This document shows positions 10,428-20,272 of a stretch of 64,000 nucleotides of DNA, one piece after another (position 1 is the stretch's first letter; the number at the start of each line of letters is the position of its first letter). The position numbers and the translations under genes are program-made. The notes beneath the pieces are model-generated. The model was not told the origin of the DNA. It was given only the letters and a program-made list of their open reading frames with translations, and searched no databases. Origin of the DNA: Cellulosimicrobium sp. CUA-896 (lineage in GTDB: Bacteria > Actinomycetota > Actinomycetes > Actinomycetales > Cellulomonadaceae); NCBI RefSeq assembly GCF_001942335.1, contig NZ_MKKH01000011.1, positions 124,001 to 188,000 on the forward strand. Direction: 5' to 3'.

Positions 10428-11432
10428 CTACGGGAGGACGACGACCTGCGCGGCGTAGACGAGGCCCGCCCCGAAACCGATCTGCAGGGCCAGGTCGCCG
10501 GAGCGCACCTGTCCCTCGTCGAGGAGCCGCCGTGTCGCGAGGGGGATCGACGCGGCGGACGTGTTGCCCGTCTCCGCGATGTCGCGCGCGACGGCGACCG
10601 TGTCGGGCAGCTGGAGCTGCTTGATCATCTGGTCGATGATGCGCATGTTCGCCTGGTGGGGGACGAACGCCTGGATGTCTCCCGGCGCGACGCCCGCCTC
10701 CGCCATCGCCTTGGCGGCGACCGGGGCCATCTGGAAGCTGGCCCACTTGAACACGCTCTGCCCGTCCTGGCGCAGCGTCGGCCAGCCGAGCGACGGGTCC
10801 TCGCGCAGGTCCGACCAGGCGTGCGTCTGCCGGATGGCCTGGGCCTTGCCGCCGTCGGAGCCCCACACGGTGGGGCCGATGCCGGGCGTGTCCGACGGGC
10901 CGACGATCGCCGCTCCGGCCCCGTCGCCCAGGAGGAACGAGATCGACCGGTCGGTGGGGTCGACGAAGTCGCTCATCTTCTCGGCCCCGACGACCAGCAC
11001 GTGCCGGGCGGTCCCGGCGCGCACGAGCGCGTCGGCCTGGGCGATGGCGTAGGCGTACCCCGCGCAGGCCGCGGACACGTCGAACGCGGCGGCCGGCGTG
11101 GCGCCGAGGCGCTCGGCGAGCACGGCCGCGGCGGCCGGGGTCTGGTGGAAGTACGTGACCGTCGAGACGATGACGGCGTCGACGTCGGCTCCCTGGAGCC
11201 CGGCGCGCGCGAGCGCGTCCCGTGCCGCGGCCTCGGAGAGATCGAGGACGTCCACGTCCGCGCCGGCGCGCCGCCGCGTGACGATGCCCGTGCGCTGGCG
11301 GATCCACTCGTCGGACGAGTCGATGGGCCCGGCGAGGTCGTCGTTCGTGACCACGTTCTCGCCGCGCACGCCGCCGATCGCGAGGATGCGCGAGTGGGCC
11401 GGGCCCGTGGCCTGGCGCAGCGCCGCGCTCAC
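10428..11432 (-). CDS. fabH: 3-oxoacyl-ACP synthase III
   Basis: 334 residues. Starts fatty-acid synthesis by condensing a short acyl-CoA with malonyl-ACP. Catalytic triad C123 (SAACAGYAYA), H259 (VPHQANMRI) and N290 (ETGNTSAAS) are all present. The GTG start overlaps the fabD stop as GTGA, indicating translational coupling. A 130-base gap separates it from acpP. Confidence 0.96.
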   Translation of the reverse strand: MSAALRQATGPAHSRILAIGGVRGENVVTNDDLAGPIDSSDEWIRQRTGIVTRRRAGADVDVLDLSEAAARDALARAGLQGADVDAVIVSTVTYFHQTPAAAAVLAERLGATPAAAFDVSAACAGYAYAIAQADALVRAGTARHVLVVGAEKMSDFVDPTDRSISFLLGDGAGAAIVGPSDTPGIGPTVWGSDGGKAQAIRQTHAWSDLREDPSLGWPTLRQDGQSVFKWASFQMAPVAAKAMAEAGVAPGDIQAFVPHQANMRIIDQMIKQLQLPDTVAVARDIAETGNTSAASIPLATRRLLDEGQVRSGDLALQIGFGAGLVYAAQVVVLP

Positions 11433-12415
11433 GCGTCGACCCCGGCCGACGCGGTGCCGGCCGCCACGGAGTGCGCGCGACGAGGTCGCGGGCCTTGTCG
11501 AGGTCTGCCGGCGACTTCACGGCGACGGTCTCGACGCCGGGCAGCGCGCGGCGCGCGAGACCGGTCAGCACGCCGCCGGGCGCGAGCTCGAGCAGCGCGG
11601 TGACGCCCATCTCGGTGAGAGTCTCCTGGCACAGGTCCCAGCGCACCGGGGCGGCGATCTGCGCGACGAGGCGGCGCACGACGTCGCGCGCGGTGCCGTG
11701 CGCGCTGCCGGAGACGTCGATGCGGCCGTAGGGCTCGCCGTCGGCGTTCGACAGGAGGGGCAGCCGCGGGTCGGCGACCGGCCAGCCCGCCGCGACGGGC
11801 TCGAACGCCTCGAGCGCGGGCTGCATGAACGGCGTGTGGAACGCGCCGGCGACCTGGAGCGGCACGACCCGCGCCTTCGCCGGCGGGTTCTCGGCGAGCA
11901 CCGCGAGGTGCTCGTGCGCACCCGCGGCGACGACCTGGCCACCGCCGTTGACGTTCGCGGGCCACAGCCCGGCGGCCTCGATCGCGGCGAGGACCTCGTC
12001 CGGGGCGCCGCCCACGACGGCGCTCATGCCGCTCGGGCTCGCCGCGGCGGCCTGCGCCATGGCGCGCGCCCGGTGGGACACGAGACCGACGCGCCCGCGT
12101 CGTCGAGCACGCCCGCGACCGCGGCCGCGGCCAGCTCGCCGACCGAGTGCCCGGCCGTCACGTCGACGACGTCCGCCGCGTCCCGGTCGCCGAGGACCGC
12201 GCGCAGCGCCACGAGCGAGGACGCCACGATGAGCGGCTGGGCGACGGCGGTGTCGCGGATCGTGTCCGCGTCCGACGTCGTGCCGTGCGCGAGCAGGTCG
12301 GTGCCCGCGGCCTCGCCGGCGGCCGCGAGGGCGTCGGCGCGCCCGGCAGCTCGAGCCAGGGGGTGAGCATTCCGGGGGACTGGGAGCCCTGTCCAGGGCA
12401 GACGACGGCGAGCAC
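11429..12415 (-). CDS. fabD: Malonyl-CoA:ACP transacylase, frame broken three times
   Basis: Loads malonate onto ACP. The protein begins VVCPGQGSQSPGMLTPW from a GTG at 12415, has the nucleophile elbow GHSVGEL (S91 after correction) and the catalytic-histidine motif GAFHTPFM (about H194), and ends at the GTGA overlap with fabH. Three one-base deletions are needed to read through: near 12340, at the C-run 12094-12096, and near 11475. Corrected length is about 329 residues, normal for FabD. As the enzyme is usually essential and all motifs are intact, sequencing error is the likely cause. First gene of the fab operon. Confidence 0.93.
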
Positions 12416-12482
12416 CCGTCAACTGTGCCAACGCGGCACGCCCGCGGGCCGTCACGGCGCGCACGAACCTTCGCGAAGGCCT

Positions 12483-12499
12483 TTGTGTCGAACCTACAA
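12483..12499. promoter_or_regulatory. Candidate FasR operator upstream of fabD
   Basis: TTGTGTCGAACCTACAA, an interrupted inverted repeat TTGT-N9-ACAA. It matches 11 of 17 positions of the perfect palindrome before fasR, including both tetranucleotide arms. Eleven bases downstream on the minus strand is AAGGTT, a possible weak -10, close to the 10-base spacing at fasR. The 92-base gap also holds the palindrome CCTTCGCGAAGG at 12468-12479. Confidence 0.45.
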
Positions 12500-12507
12500 C
12501 GAGCTGG

Positions 12508-13707
12508 TCAGCGACCCGCCGAGAGCTGCCCGAGGGCCAGCGCGACCTGCAGGACGAACGACTCGCGCGCGTCGAGCGGGTCCCACCCCGTGATCTCCGA
12601 CACCTTGCGCAGGCGGTACCGGACGGTGTTGGGGTGCACGTACAGCGACCGGGCGGCGGCCTCGAGCGAGCGGCCCGTGCCGAGGTAGGCCGAGAGCGTC
12701 TCGAGCACGGAGCCGGTGGCCTGCGCCAGCGGCTGGAAGGCCTGCGCGACCAGCGTGCGGCGCGCCGTCGTGTCCCCGGTCAGCACCCGCTCGGGGAGCA
12801 GGTCGTCGGCGAGCACCGGCCGCGGTGCCTGCGGCCACGCCGGGGCGGCGCGCAGGCCGGCGAGCGCCGCCTGCGCGGACCGCCCCGCCTCCTCCAGGCC
12901 CGGCACGGTGGGGCCGATGACGACCGGCCCGGGCCCGAACCGGGGCAGCAGGGACGCCGCCGCGGCCTGCAGGTCGCCCTCCCCGCCGAGCACCAGGACG
13001 AGCCGGTCCCCGTGGATGCCGACGAGCGCGTCGCCCGCCGCGCGCCGGGTGGCGCGCCGCAGCTCGGCGGTGCGGACCTCGTCCAGCGCCGCCGTCGTCG
13101 TCCCTGCCATGACGACCGTCGAGCCGCGCCCGCCCCAGCCCAGCGCGGACACGCGCGAGCGCAGGGAGTCGTCCCCGTCGCCGCGGACCAGCGCGTCCAC
13201 GACGAGCGCCTCCAGCCGGGCGTCCCACGCGCCGCGGACCTCGGCGGCGCGCGCGTAGACCTCGGCGGCCGAGAAGGCGACCTCGCGCGAGTAGCGCAGC
13301 ACCGCCTCGCGCAGGTCGCGCTCGCCGCCCGGTGCCGCGAGCTGGTCGGAGTGCGCCTCCACCACCTCGACGACGATGCGCACGAGCTGGAGCGTGTTCT
13401 GCAGCGAGATGGATCGGGTGAGCTCGGGCGGCGCCGCGGCGAAGATCTCGCTCACGCCGTGCGGCGGCGGCTTGGGGTCGGCGTACCACGAGACGAACGC
13501 CGTGATGCCCGACTGCGCGACGAGACCGACGTACGAGCGGTCCTCCGCGGGCAGCTCGCGGTACCAGCGGATCTCCTCGTCGAGGCGCCGCAGCGCGGCC
13601 GCCATGAGGAGGCCGCTGCCGTCGCGCAGCCGCTGGAGGTTGTCGGCGTTGCCCGTCGTCCCGGGGGTGCCGGGCCGCCCGGAGGCGGGCGTGGGGGTCG
13701 CCGTCAC
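12508..13707 (-). CDS. fasR: PucR-family regulator of fatty-acid synthesis, FasR-like
   Basis: 399 residues. A long N-terminal region of unknown ligand is followed by a GGDEF-like middle and the C-terminal PucR helix-turn-helix: LSAYLGTGRSLEAAARSLYVH, then NTVRYRLRKVSEITGWD. In Streptomyces a PucR-type protein in the same place, FasR, activates the fab operon; M. tuberculosis Rv2242 occupies the same position. The GTG at 13707 was preferred to one at 13746 because TATGCT lies six bases upstream and the 13746 start would fall inside the palindrome. Transcribed towards fabD with a 92-base gap. Confidence 0.85.
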   Translation of the reverse strand: MTATPTPASGRPGTPGTTGNADNLQRLRDGSGLLMAAALRRLDEEIRWYRELPAEDRSYVGLVAQSGITAFVSWYADPKPPPHGVSEIFAAAPPELTRSISLQNTLQLVRIVVEVVEAHSDQLAAPGGERDLREAVLRYSREVAFSAAEVYARAAEVRGAWDARLEALVVDALVRGDGDDSLRSRVSALGWGGRGSTVVMAGTTTAALDEVRTAELRRATRRAAGDALVGIHGDRLVLVLGGEGDLQAAAASLLPRFGPGPVVIGPTVPGLEEAGRSAQAALAGLRAAPAWPQAPRPVLADDLLPERVLTGDTTARRTLVAQAFQPLAQATGSVLETLSAYLGTGRSLEAAARSLYVHPNTVRYRLRKVSEITGWDPLDARESFVLQVALALGQLSAGR

Positions 13708-13713
13708 GCGCCG

Positions 13714-13719
13714 AGCATA
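13714..13719 (-). promoter_or_regulatory. -10 box of fasR
   Basis: TATGCT on the minus strand, six bases before the GTG at 13707. Confidence 0.55.
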
Positions 13720-13729
13720 CGGGTCGTGC

Positions 13730-13746
13730 TTGTGGACAGTCCACAA
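13730..13746. promoter_or_regulatory. Perfect palindrome in the fasR promoter
   Basis: TTGTGGACAGTCCACAA: 8-base arms around a single base. It lies 10 bases upstream of the fasR -10 box, covering the -35 region, so a protein bound here should control fasR. The gap is shared with the divergent gene at 13830. Autoregulation by FasR is inferred. Confidence 0.6.
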
Positions 13747-13817
13747 AGGGGGAGGGCTCGGCGCGGCGGGACGCCGCCCACGCGGACGCCGACCGGGTGA
13801 GGCTCCCGGGGAACCGT

Positions 13818-13823
13818 TAGGGT
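13818..13823 (+). promoter_or_regulatory. -10 box of the gene divergent from fasR
   Basis: TAGGGT, six bases before the ATG at 13830. Confidence 0.45.
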
Positions 13824-13829
13824 CGTGGC

Positions 13830-14516
13830 ATGGCTCTCATGCCCCGTCTGCGCCAGCTCATGCGACGCCCGACCTCCGCGTCGACCGTCGGCACGCGCCG
13901 TCCCAGGTCGGGCGAGAAGCGCGGTGACACCGTCCACGAGGACGCGCTGCGCGCGATGCTCGTCGACGACCCGAACGACGAGCGCGCCTTCCGCGCGCTC
14001 GCCGAGCTCGTCCGCCGGCGCGCCGCCGAGGGCCCGCCCGTCGACGACCCCCTCGCGGCGCCCGTCGACGAGTCCGAGAAGCAGCGGGCCGCGGACCTCG
14101 CCGTCTGGGCGCTCGCGGAGGAGCTCGCCGGGCACCCGAAGGGGTGGTACCCGCTCATCGAGCTCGGACGACTGTCCATCGACGACGACCCGGAGTCGGC
14201 CCAGCGTCGGTTCGCCACCGCGGCGGAGCGCGACCACACCGGTCGGGCCCTCGCGCAGGCGATGGAGGTGCTGCGCGAGGCGGGGCTGCCGAACGAGGCG
14301 CTCGGCCTCGGCGTCGGTCACTGGCGAGCGCGCGAGCACGAGCCCGAGGTGGGGCGCCAGCTCGTCCTCGCCGCGATCGAGGCGGACCGGCCGCTCGAGG
14401 CGCGTCAGCACCTGGAGTCGCTGACGTCCTACCAGGACCCGGACGCCGTGGCGGCCCTGCACGCGGAGCTCGAGCGCGCCGTCGCGCAGGCCGAGCAGCA
14501 CCGCTCCGGCACCTGA
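13830..14516 (+). CDS. Conserved hypothetical, helical repeat-like
   Basis: 228 residues with no signal peptide or membrane segment. After a basic N-terminal 30 residues it consists of regular amphipathic helices (AFRALAELVRRRAAEG, GWYPLIELGRLSIDDDPESA, RALAQAMEVLREAGLPNEAL, PLEARQHLESLTSY), suggesting a TPR-like solenoid. No named family is recognised. It diverges from fasR across a 122-base gap with the palindrome and ends before a strong hairpin. Confidence 0.75.
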   Translation: MALMPRLRQLMRRPTSASTVGTRRPRSGEKRGDTVHEDALRAMLVDDPNDERAFRALAELVRRRAAEGPPVDDPLAAPVDESEKQRAADLAVWALAEELAGHPKGWYPLIELGRLSIDDDPESAQRRFATAAERDHTGRALAQAMEVLREAGLPNEALGLGVGHWRAREHEPEVGRQLVLAAIEADRPLEARQHLESLTSYQDPDAVAALHAELERAVAQAEQHRSGT

Positions 14517-14553
14517 CACCACCACGCCGTCGGCGCGCGCCGCGCGCCCGCGG

Positions 14554-14602
14554 CACGACGACGGCCGGTCACCTCTCGCAGGAGGCGACCGGCGTCGTCG
14601 TG
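14554..14602. terminator. Hairpin between convergent gene and aceE
   Basis: Inverted repeat of 16 paired bases with one bulged G around a 16-base loop that can itself pair, between the stops of two convergent genes. Confidence 0.7.
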
Positions 14603-14648
14603 CCGGGGTCAGGGCCGGGTCAGGCCGTCGGCCGGACCGGGGGAGCCG

Positions 14649-17408
<2,760 letters not shown>

Positions 17409-17791
17409 CAGCAACCTCATATCTCGTCGGATGCCGGACGCGGCCGCGCGGTGACGCGCCCGGACGTCCGTCTCGGAGCCACTCCGGACGTGCGGCGGCG
17501 GACGCTGGTGGCGACCGTGCCTCGTCACGAGACCAGGGTGGGTCCTCCCATTGTGTTCTCATCCGGGCTCGAAGTCACACCAACGAGTGGTCAAGACGGC
17601 GTGATCTGGGCGACACGTGCGCGCGCGGAACACCGTGGGCGACGCGGGGGGCGGGACTATTCGCCGCGTGCGTCCACGGTGCGCGCGTTGCCAAGCAGCG
17701 CGTCGTCCGGTGGGCTACCTTTGCCAGACACGGCACACGGTGGTCCCGCCACCTGCCGACGTGGACGGACGAGGAAAGGAACGGCACGACT
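17409..17791. other. Intergenic region between aceE and the DUF3052 gene
   Basis: 383 bases between divergent genes; it should hold both promoters. TTGACC is seen on the minus strand near 17594 and TACCTT on the plus strand near 17717, but neither has a well-spaced partner. No convincing gene or RNA structure was found. Confidence 0.4.
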
Positions 17792-18205
17792 GTGACGGAC
17801 ACCGCAGGATCCCGCGGGGTGGACCGCCTGGGGTTCGCGCCCGGGAACGTGGTCCAGGAGTTCGGCTGGTCGGAGGACGTCGACGACGACCTGCGCGCCG
17901 ACCTCGAGGAGCTCGTCGGCGGCGAGCTCGTCGACGAGGACTACGACGACGTCACGGACGGCGTGGTCGTGTGGTGGCGCGAGGGCGACGGCGACCTCAC
18001 CGACACGCTCGTGGACGTCCAGACCGTGCTCGACGACGGCGGCCTCATCTGGGTGCTGACCCTCAAGCCCGGCCGGCCCGGGCACGTCGGGCACAACGAG
18101 ATCCAGGAGGCCGCGACCACCGCGGGGCTGCACGCGACGAGCACGTTCGCGATCGCGCCGGACTGGTCGGCGACGCGGCTGGGGACGCGTGGCCGCGGGC
18201 GCTGA
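17792..18205 (+). CDS. DUF3052 family protein
   Basis: 137 residues, acidic. GNVVQEFGWSEDVDDDLRADLE and LTLKPGRPGHVGHNEIQEAA fit actinobacterial DUF3052 proteins such as Rv2239c. Function unknown. GTG start with AGGAAAGGAA about ten bases upstream. Its last 17 bases overlap the peroxiredoxin gene. The pairing with an AhpE-type peroxiredoxin and aceE is conserved in mycobacteria, hinting at a shared redox or metabolic role (inference). Confidence 0.85.
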   Translation: MTDTAGSRGVDRLGFAPGNVVQEFGWSEDVDDDLRADLEELVGGELVDEDYDDVTDGVVVWWREGDGDLTDTLVDVQTVLDDGGLIWVLTLKPGRPGHVGHNEIQEAATTAGLHATSTFAIAPDWSATRLGTRGRGR

Positions 18206-18692
18206 GGCGCCCGCCACAGCGGGCGCCCCGGCCCCGGCGCGGCCGGGCCCCGGCGACCCCGCCCCCGACTTCACGCTCCCGGACACGCACGGCACGCCGG
18301 TCCACCTGGCGGACCTGCGCGGCGGGCCCGTGCTCGTCGTCTTCTACCCGTTCGCGTTCTCGGGCATCTGCACCGGCGAGCTGTGCGAGCTGCGCGACAA
18401 CGTCGAGGACTTCGAGGCCGCGGGCGTGACCCTGCTCGCCGTCTCGTGCGACTCCGTGTTCGCGCAGAAGGCGTGGGCCGAGCAGGAGGGGTTCGGGTTC
18501 GACCTCCTGTCCGACTTCTGGCCGCACGGCGAGGTCGCGCGGTCGTACGGCGTCCTCGACGAGGAGGCCGGGATCGCCCTGCGCGGGTCGTTCCTCGTGG
18601 ACGCGGACGGCATCGTGCGCTGGTCGGTCGTCAACCCGCGCGGCCGGCGGCGCGACCTCGACGGCTACCGGCGCGCTCTCGAGAGCCTTTGA
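18189..18692 (+). CDS. Peroxiredoxin, AhpE/BCP-like
   Basis: 167 residues. Thiol peroxidase that reduces hydroperoxides. The peroxidatic cysteine is C61 in PFAFSGICTGELCELRD. A second cysteine, C66, lies five residues on, the spacing of resolving cysteines in BCP/PrxQ enzymes. M. tuberculosis AhpE has aspartate near that point, so the enzyme may work as an atypical 2-Cys peroxiredoxin. The GTG start lies within the end of the DUF3052 gene. An alanine/proline-rich N-terminal 20 residues precedes the thioredoxin fold. Confidence 0.9.
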   Translation: MAAGAEAPATAGAPAPARPGPGDPAPDFTLPDTHGTPVHLADLRGGPVLVVFYPFAFSGICTGELCELRDNVEDFEAAGVTLLAVSCDSVFAQKAWAEQEGFGFDLLSDFWPHGEVARSYGVLDEEAGIALRGSFLVDADGIVRWSVVNPRGRRRDLDGYRRALESL

Positions 18693-18761
18693 GCGCCGCG
18701 GGACCGCGCGCCCGCGAACCCGGCGTGCGCGCGAGCCGGTAGGCTGTGCACCGCGTTTCCG

Positions 18762-18835
18762 GGGCCTGTAGCTCAGCTGGTCAGAGCGCCACGCTTACAC
18801 CGTGGATGTCGGGGGTTCGAGTCCCTCCGGGCCCA
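18762..18835 (+). tRNA. tRNA-Val (anticodon TAC)
   Basis: Acceptor GGGCCTG/CGGGCCC with one U-G pair, anticodon stem CCACG/CGTGG around CTTACAC, T arm GGGGGTTCGAGTCCC. CCA is encoded at 18836-18838. Confidence 0.95.
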
Positions 18836-18931
18836 CCACGACGGTCGTCCACGGCGCACCGCTCGGACCGCGCGCCGGCACCGCCGGCGCGACCCACCCG
18901 CCCGTGCCGACCCGGGGGGAGACACCCCAGC

Positions 18932-20191
18932 GTGCTCGTCGCCGTGACCGTCGCCGCCTTCGTCCTGGCCGTCGCCGCGCGCCGCGTGCCGCGGGTGCGC
19001 CGGGCCACGAGCACGGCGACCTCGACGATCCTCGTGCTCCTGGGGGCGTCGGCAGCCGTCCTGCTGGCCGGGACGACCGTGGACGGGGAAGGGCTGCGCG
19101 CCGTGCTCGGCACGGTCGCGACGCTCGTGCTCTCGACCGGGGCCGTCGCGGCGGGAGCATGGGCCGCCGTGCACGTCGTGCACCCGCTGCAGGCCCGCCG
19201 GCGGGAACGTGCCGAGAGCACTCCCGACCTGCGGGACCGGCTGCTGGCGCGTGCCTCGCGCACCGGTGTGCGCGTGCGCGGCGTGCCCGTCGCCGAGGTG
19301 GCGCTGCGCGCCGCGTACCGCTCCGTCGACGTGCGCGTCACCGGGCTGGCGGCCGAGATGTCTTACTACGGCCTCGTCTCGCTCGTGCCCCTCACCACCG
19401 CGCTCGGGGCCAGCCTCGGGTTCCTGCGCCCGCTGCTCGGGGACGCGCGGGTCGACCAGATCCGCACGACCGTCGTCGACGGCCTGACGACGGTGTTCGC
19501 GGAGCAGGTGGCGAGCGACGTGCTGGCGCCGCTCGTGGACGGGCTGCTCGCCGACCAGCGCGCCGGCTTCGCGCTCGGCGCGTTCGTCGTCGCGCTGTGG
19601 CTCGCGAGCCGCGTGTTCCGTGCCGCCGTCCGCGCGCTCGACGACGCGTACCGGGTCGAGAACCGGCGGACCGTCGTGGGCCAGTACGTGCTCGGCCTCT
19701 CCCTGGCCCTCGGCGCGGTCGCGACGGTCGTCGCGGTGCTCGGGATGGTCGTCGTCGGGCCGCTGCTCGGGGACGGGGCGGCGCTCGCCGACCGGTTCGG
19801 CCTCGGGGCGGTGTTCCGCGTGACGTGGGACGTGCTGCGCTGGCCGGTCGTCGTCGCCGTCTGCGCGGCGTACCTCACGCTGCTCTACCGGTACGCGCCC
19901 AACGCGGACACCAGCTGGCGACGGTGCGTCCCGGGCGCCGTGGTCGGCACGCTCGGCGTGCTGCTCGTCTCCTCCGGCTTCAGCGTCTACCTCGCCCTCG
20001 CCGTGCCGTCCACGCCGGGCGTCGACCCCGCTGCGGCGGCTGTCGTGCAGGCCGCCGGGCAGATGCTGGGTCTCGTCCTCGCCGGTGTGCTGTGGCTGTG
20101 GCTCACGAGCATCGCCGTCCTGGTGGGCGGCGTGCTGACGGCCGAGCTCGACCTCGAACGGGCGCAGGACCCGCGGGCCGCCAGGGCCTGA
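18932..20191 (+). CDS. YihY/BrkB family membrane protein
   Basis: About 419 residues. Three hydrophobic segments open the protein (AVTVAAFVLAVAARR, ILVLLGASAAVLLAGT, TVATLVLSTGAVAAGAWAAV). A BrkB-type domain follows with the signature TGLAAEMSYYGLVSLVPL and about five more helices. The family was once called RNase BN but is now regarded as of unknown membrane function. GTG at 18932 was chosen for the GGGGGAG about 11 bases upstream; a GTG at 18944 is equally possible. It starts about 95 bases after tRNA-Val. Confidence 0.82.
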   Translation: MLVAVTVAAFVLAVAARRVPRVRRATSTATSTILVLLGASAAVLLAGTTVDGEGLRAVLGTVATLVLSTGAVAAGAWAAVHVVHPLQARRRERAESTPDLRDRLLARASRTGVRVRGVPVAEVALRAAYRSVDVRVTGLAAEMSYYGLVSLVPLTTALGASLGFLRPLLGDARVDQIRTTVVDGLTTVFAEQVASDVLAPLVDGLLADQRAGFALGAFVVALWLASRVFRAAVRALDDAYRVENRRTVVGQYVLGLSLALGAVATVVAVLGMVVVGPLLGDGAALADRFGLGAVFRVTWDVLRWPVVVAVCAAYLTLLYRYAPNADTSWRRCVPGAVVGTLGVLLVSSGFSVYLALAVPSTPGVDPAAAAVVQAAGQMLGLVLAGVLWLWLTSIAVLVGGVLTAELDLERAQDPRAARA

Positions 20192-20272
20192 CGCCCCGGC
20201 GGTCGGGTGCGCCGGTCGGGACGGCCGGAACGGGGGACCGCGCGCGTCGGTGGCTCGCGGCACACTGGCGCC

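Noticed and set aside
11429-12415. fabD as a true pseudogene
   Set aside because: Both flanks of each break keep conserved motifs, fabH is coupled to its natural stop, and no other fabD is seen here. Single missing bases explain it.
17575-17802. 75-codon open frame in the aceE-DUF3052 gap
   Set aside because: It overlaps the DUF3052 start region, has no ribosome site and no recognisable features.
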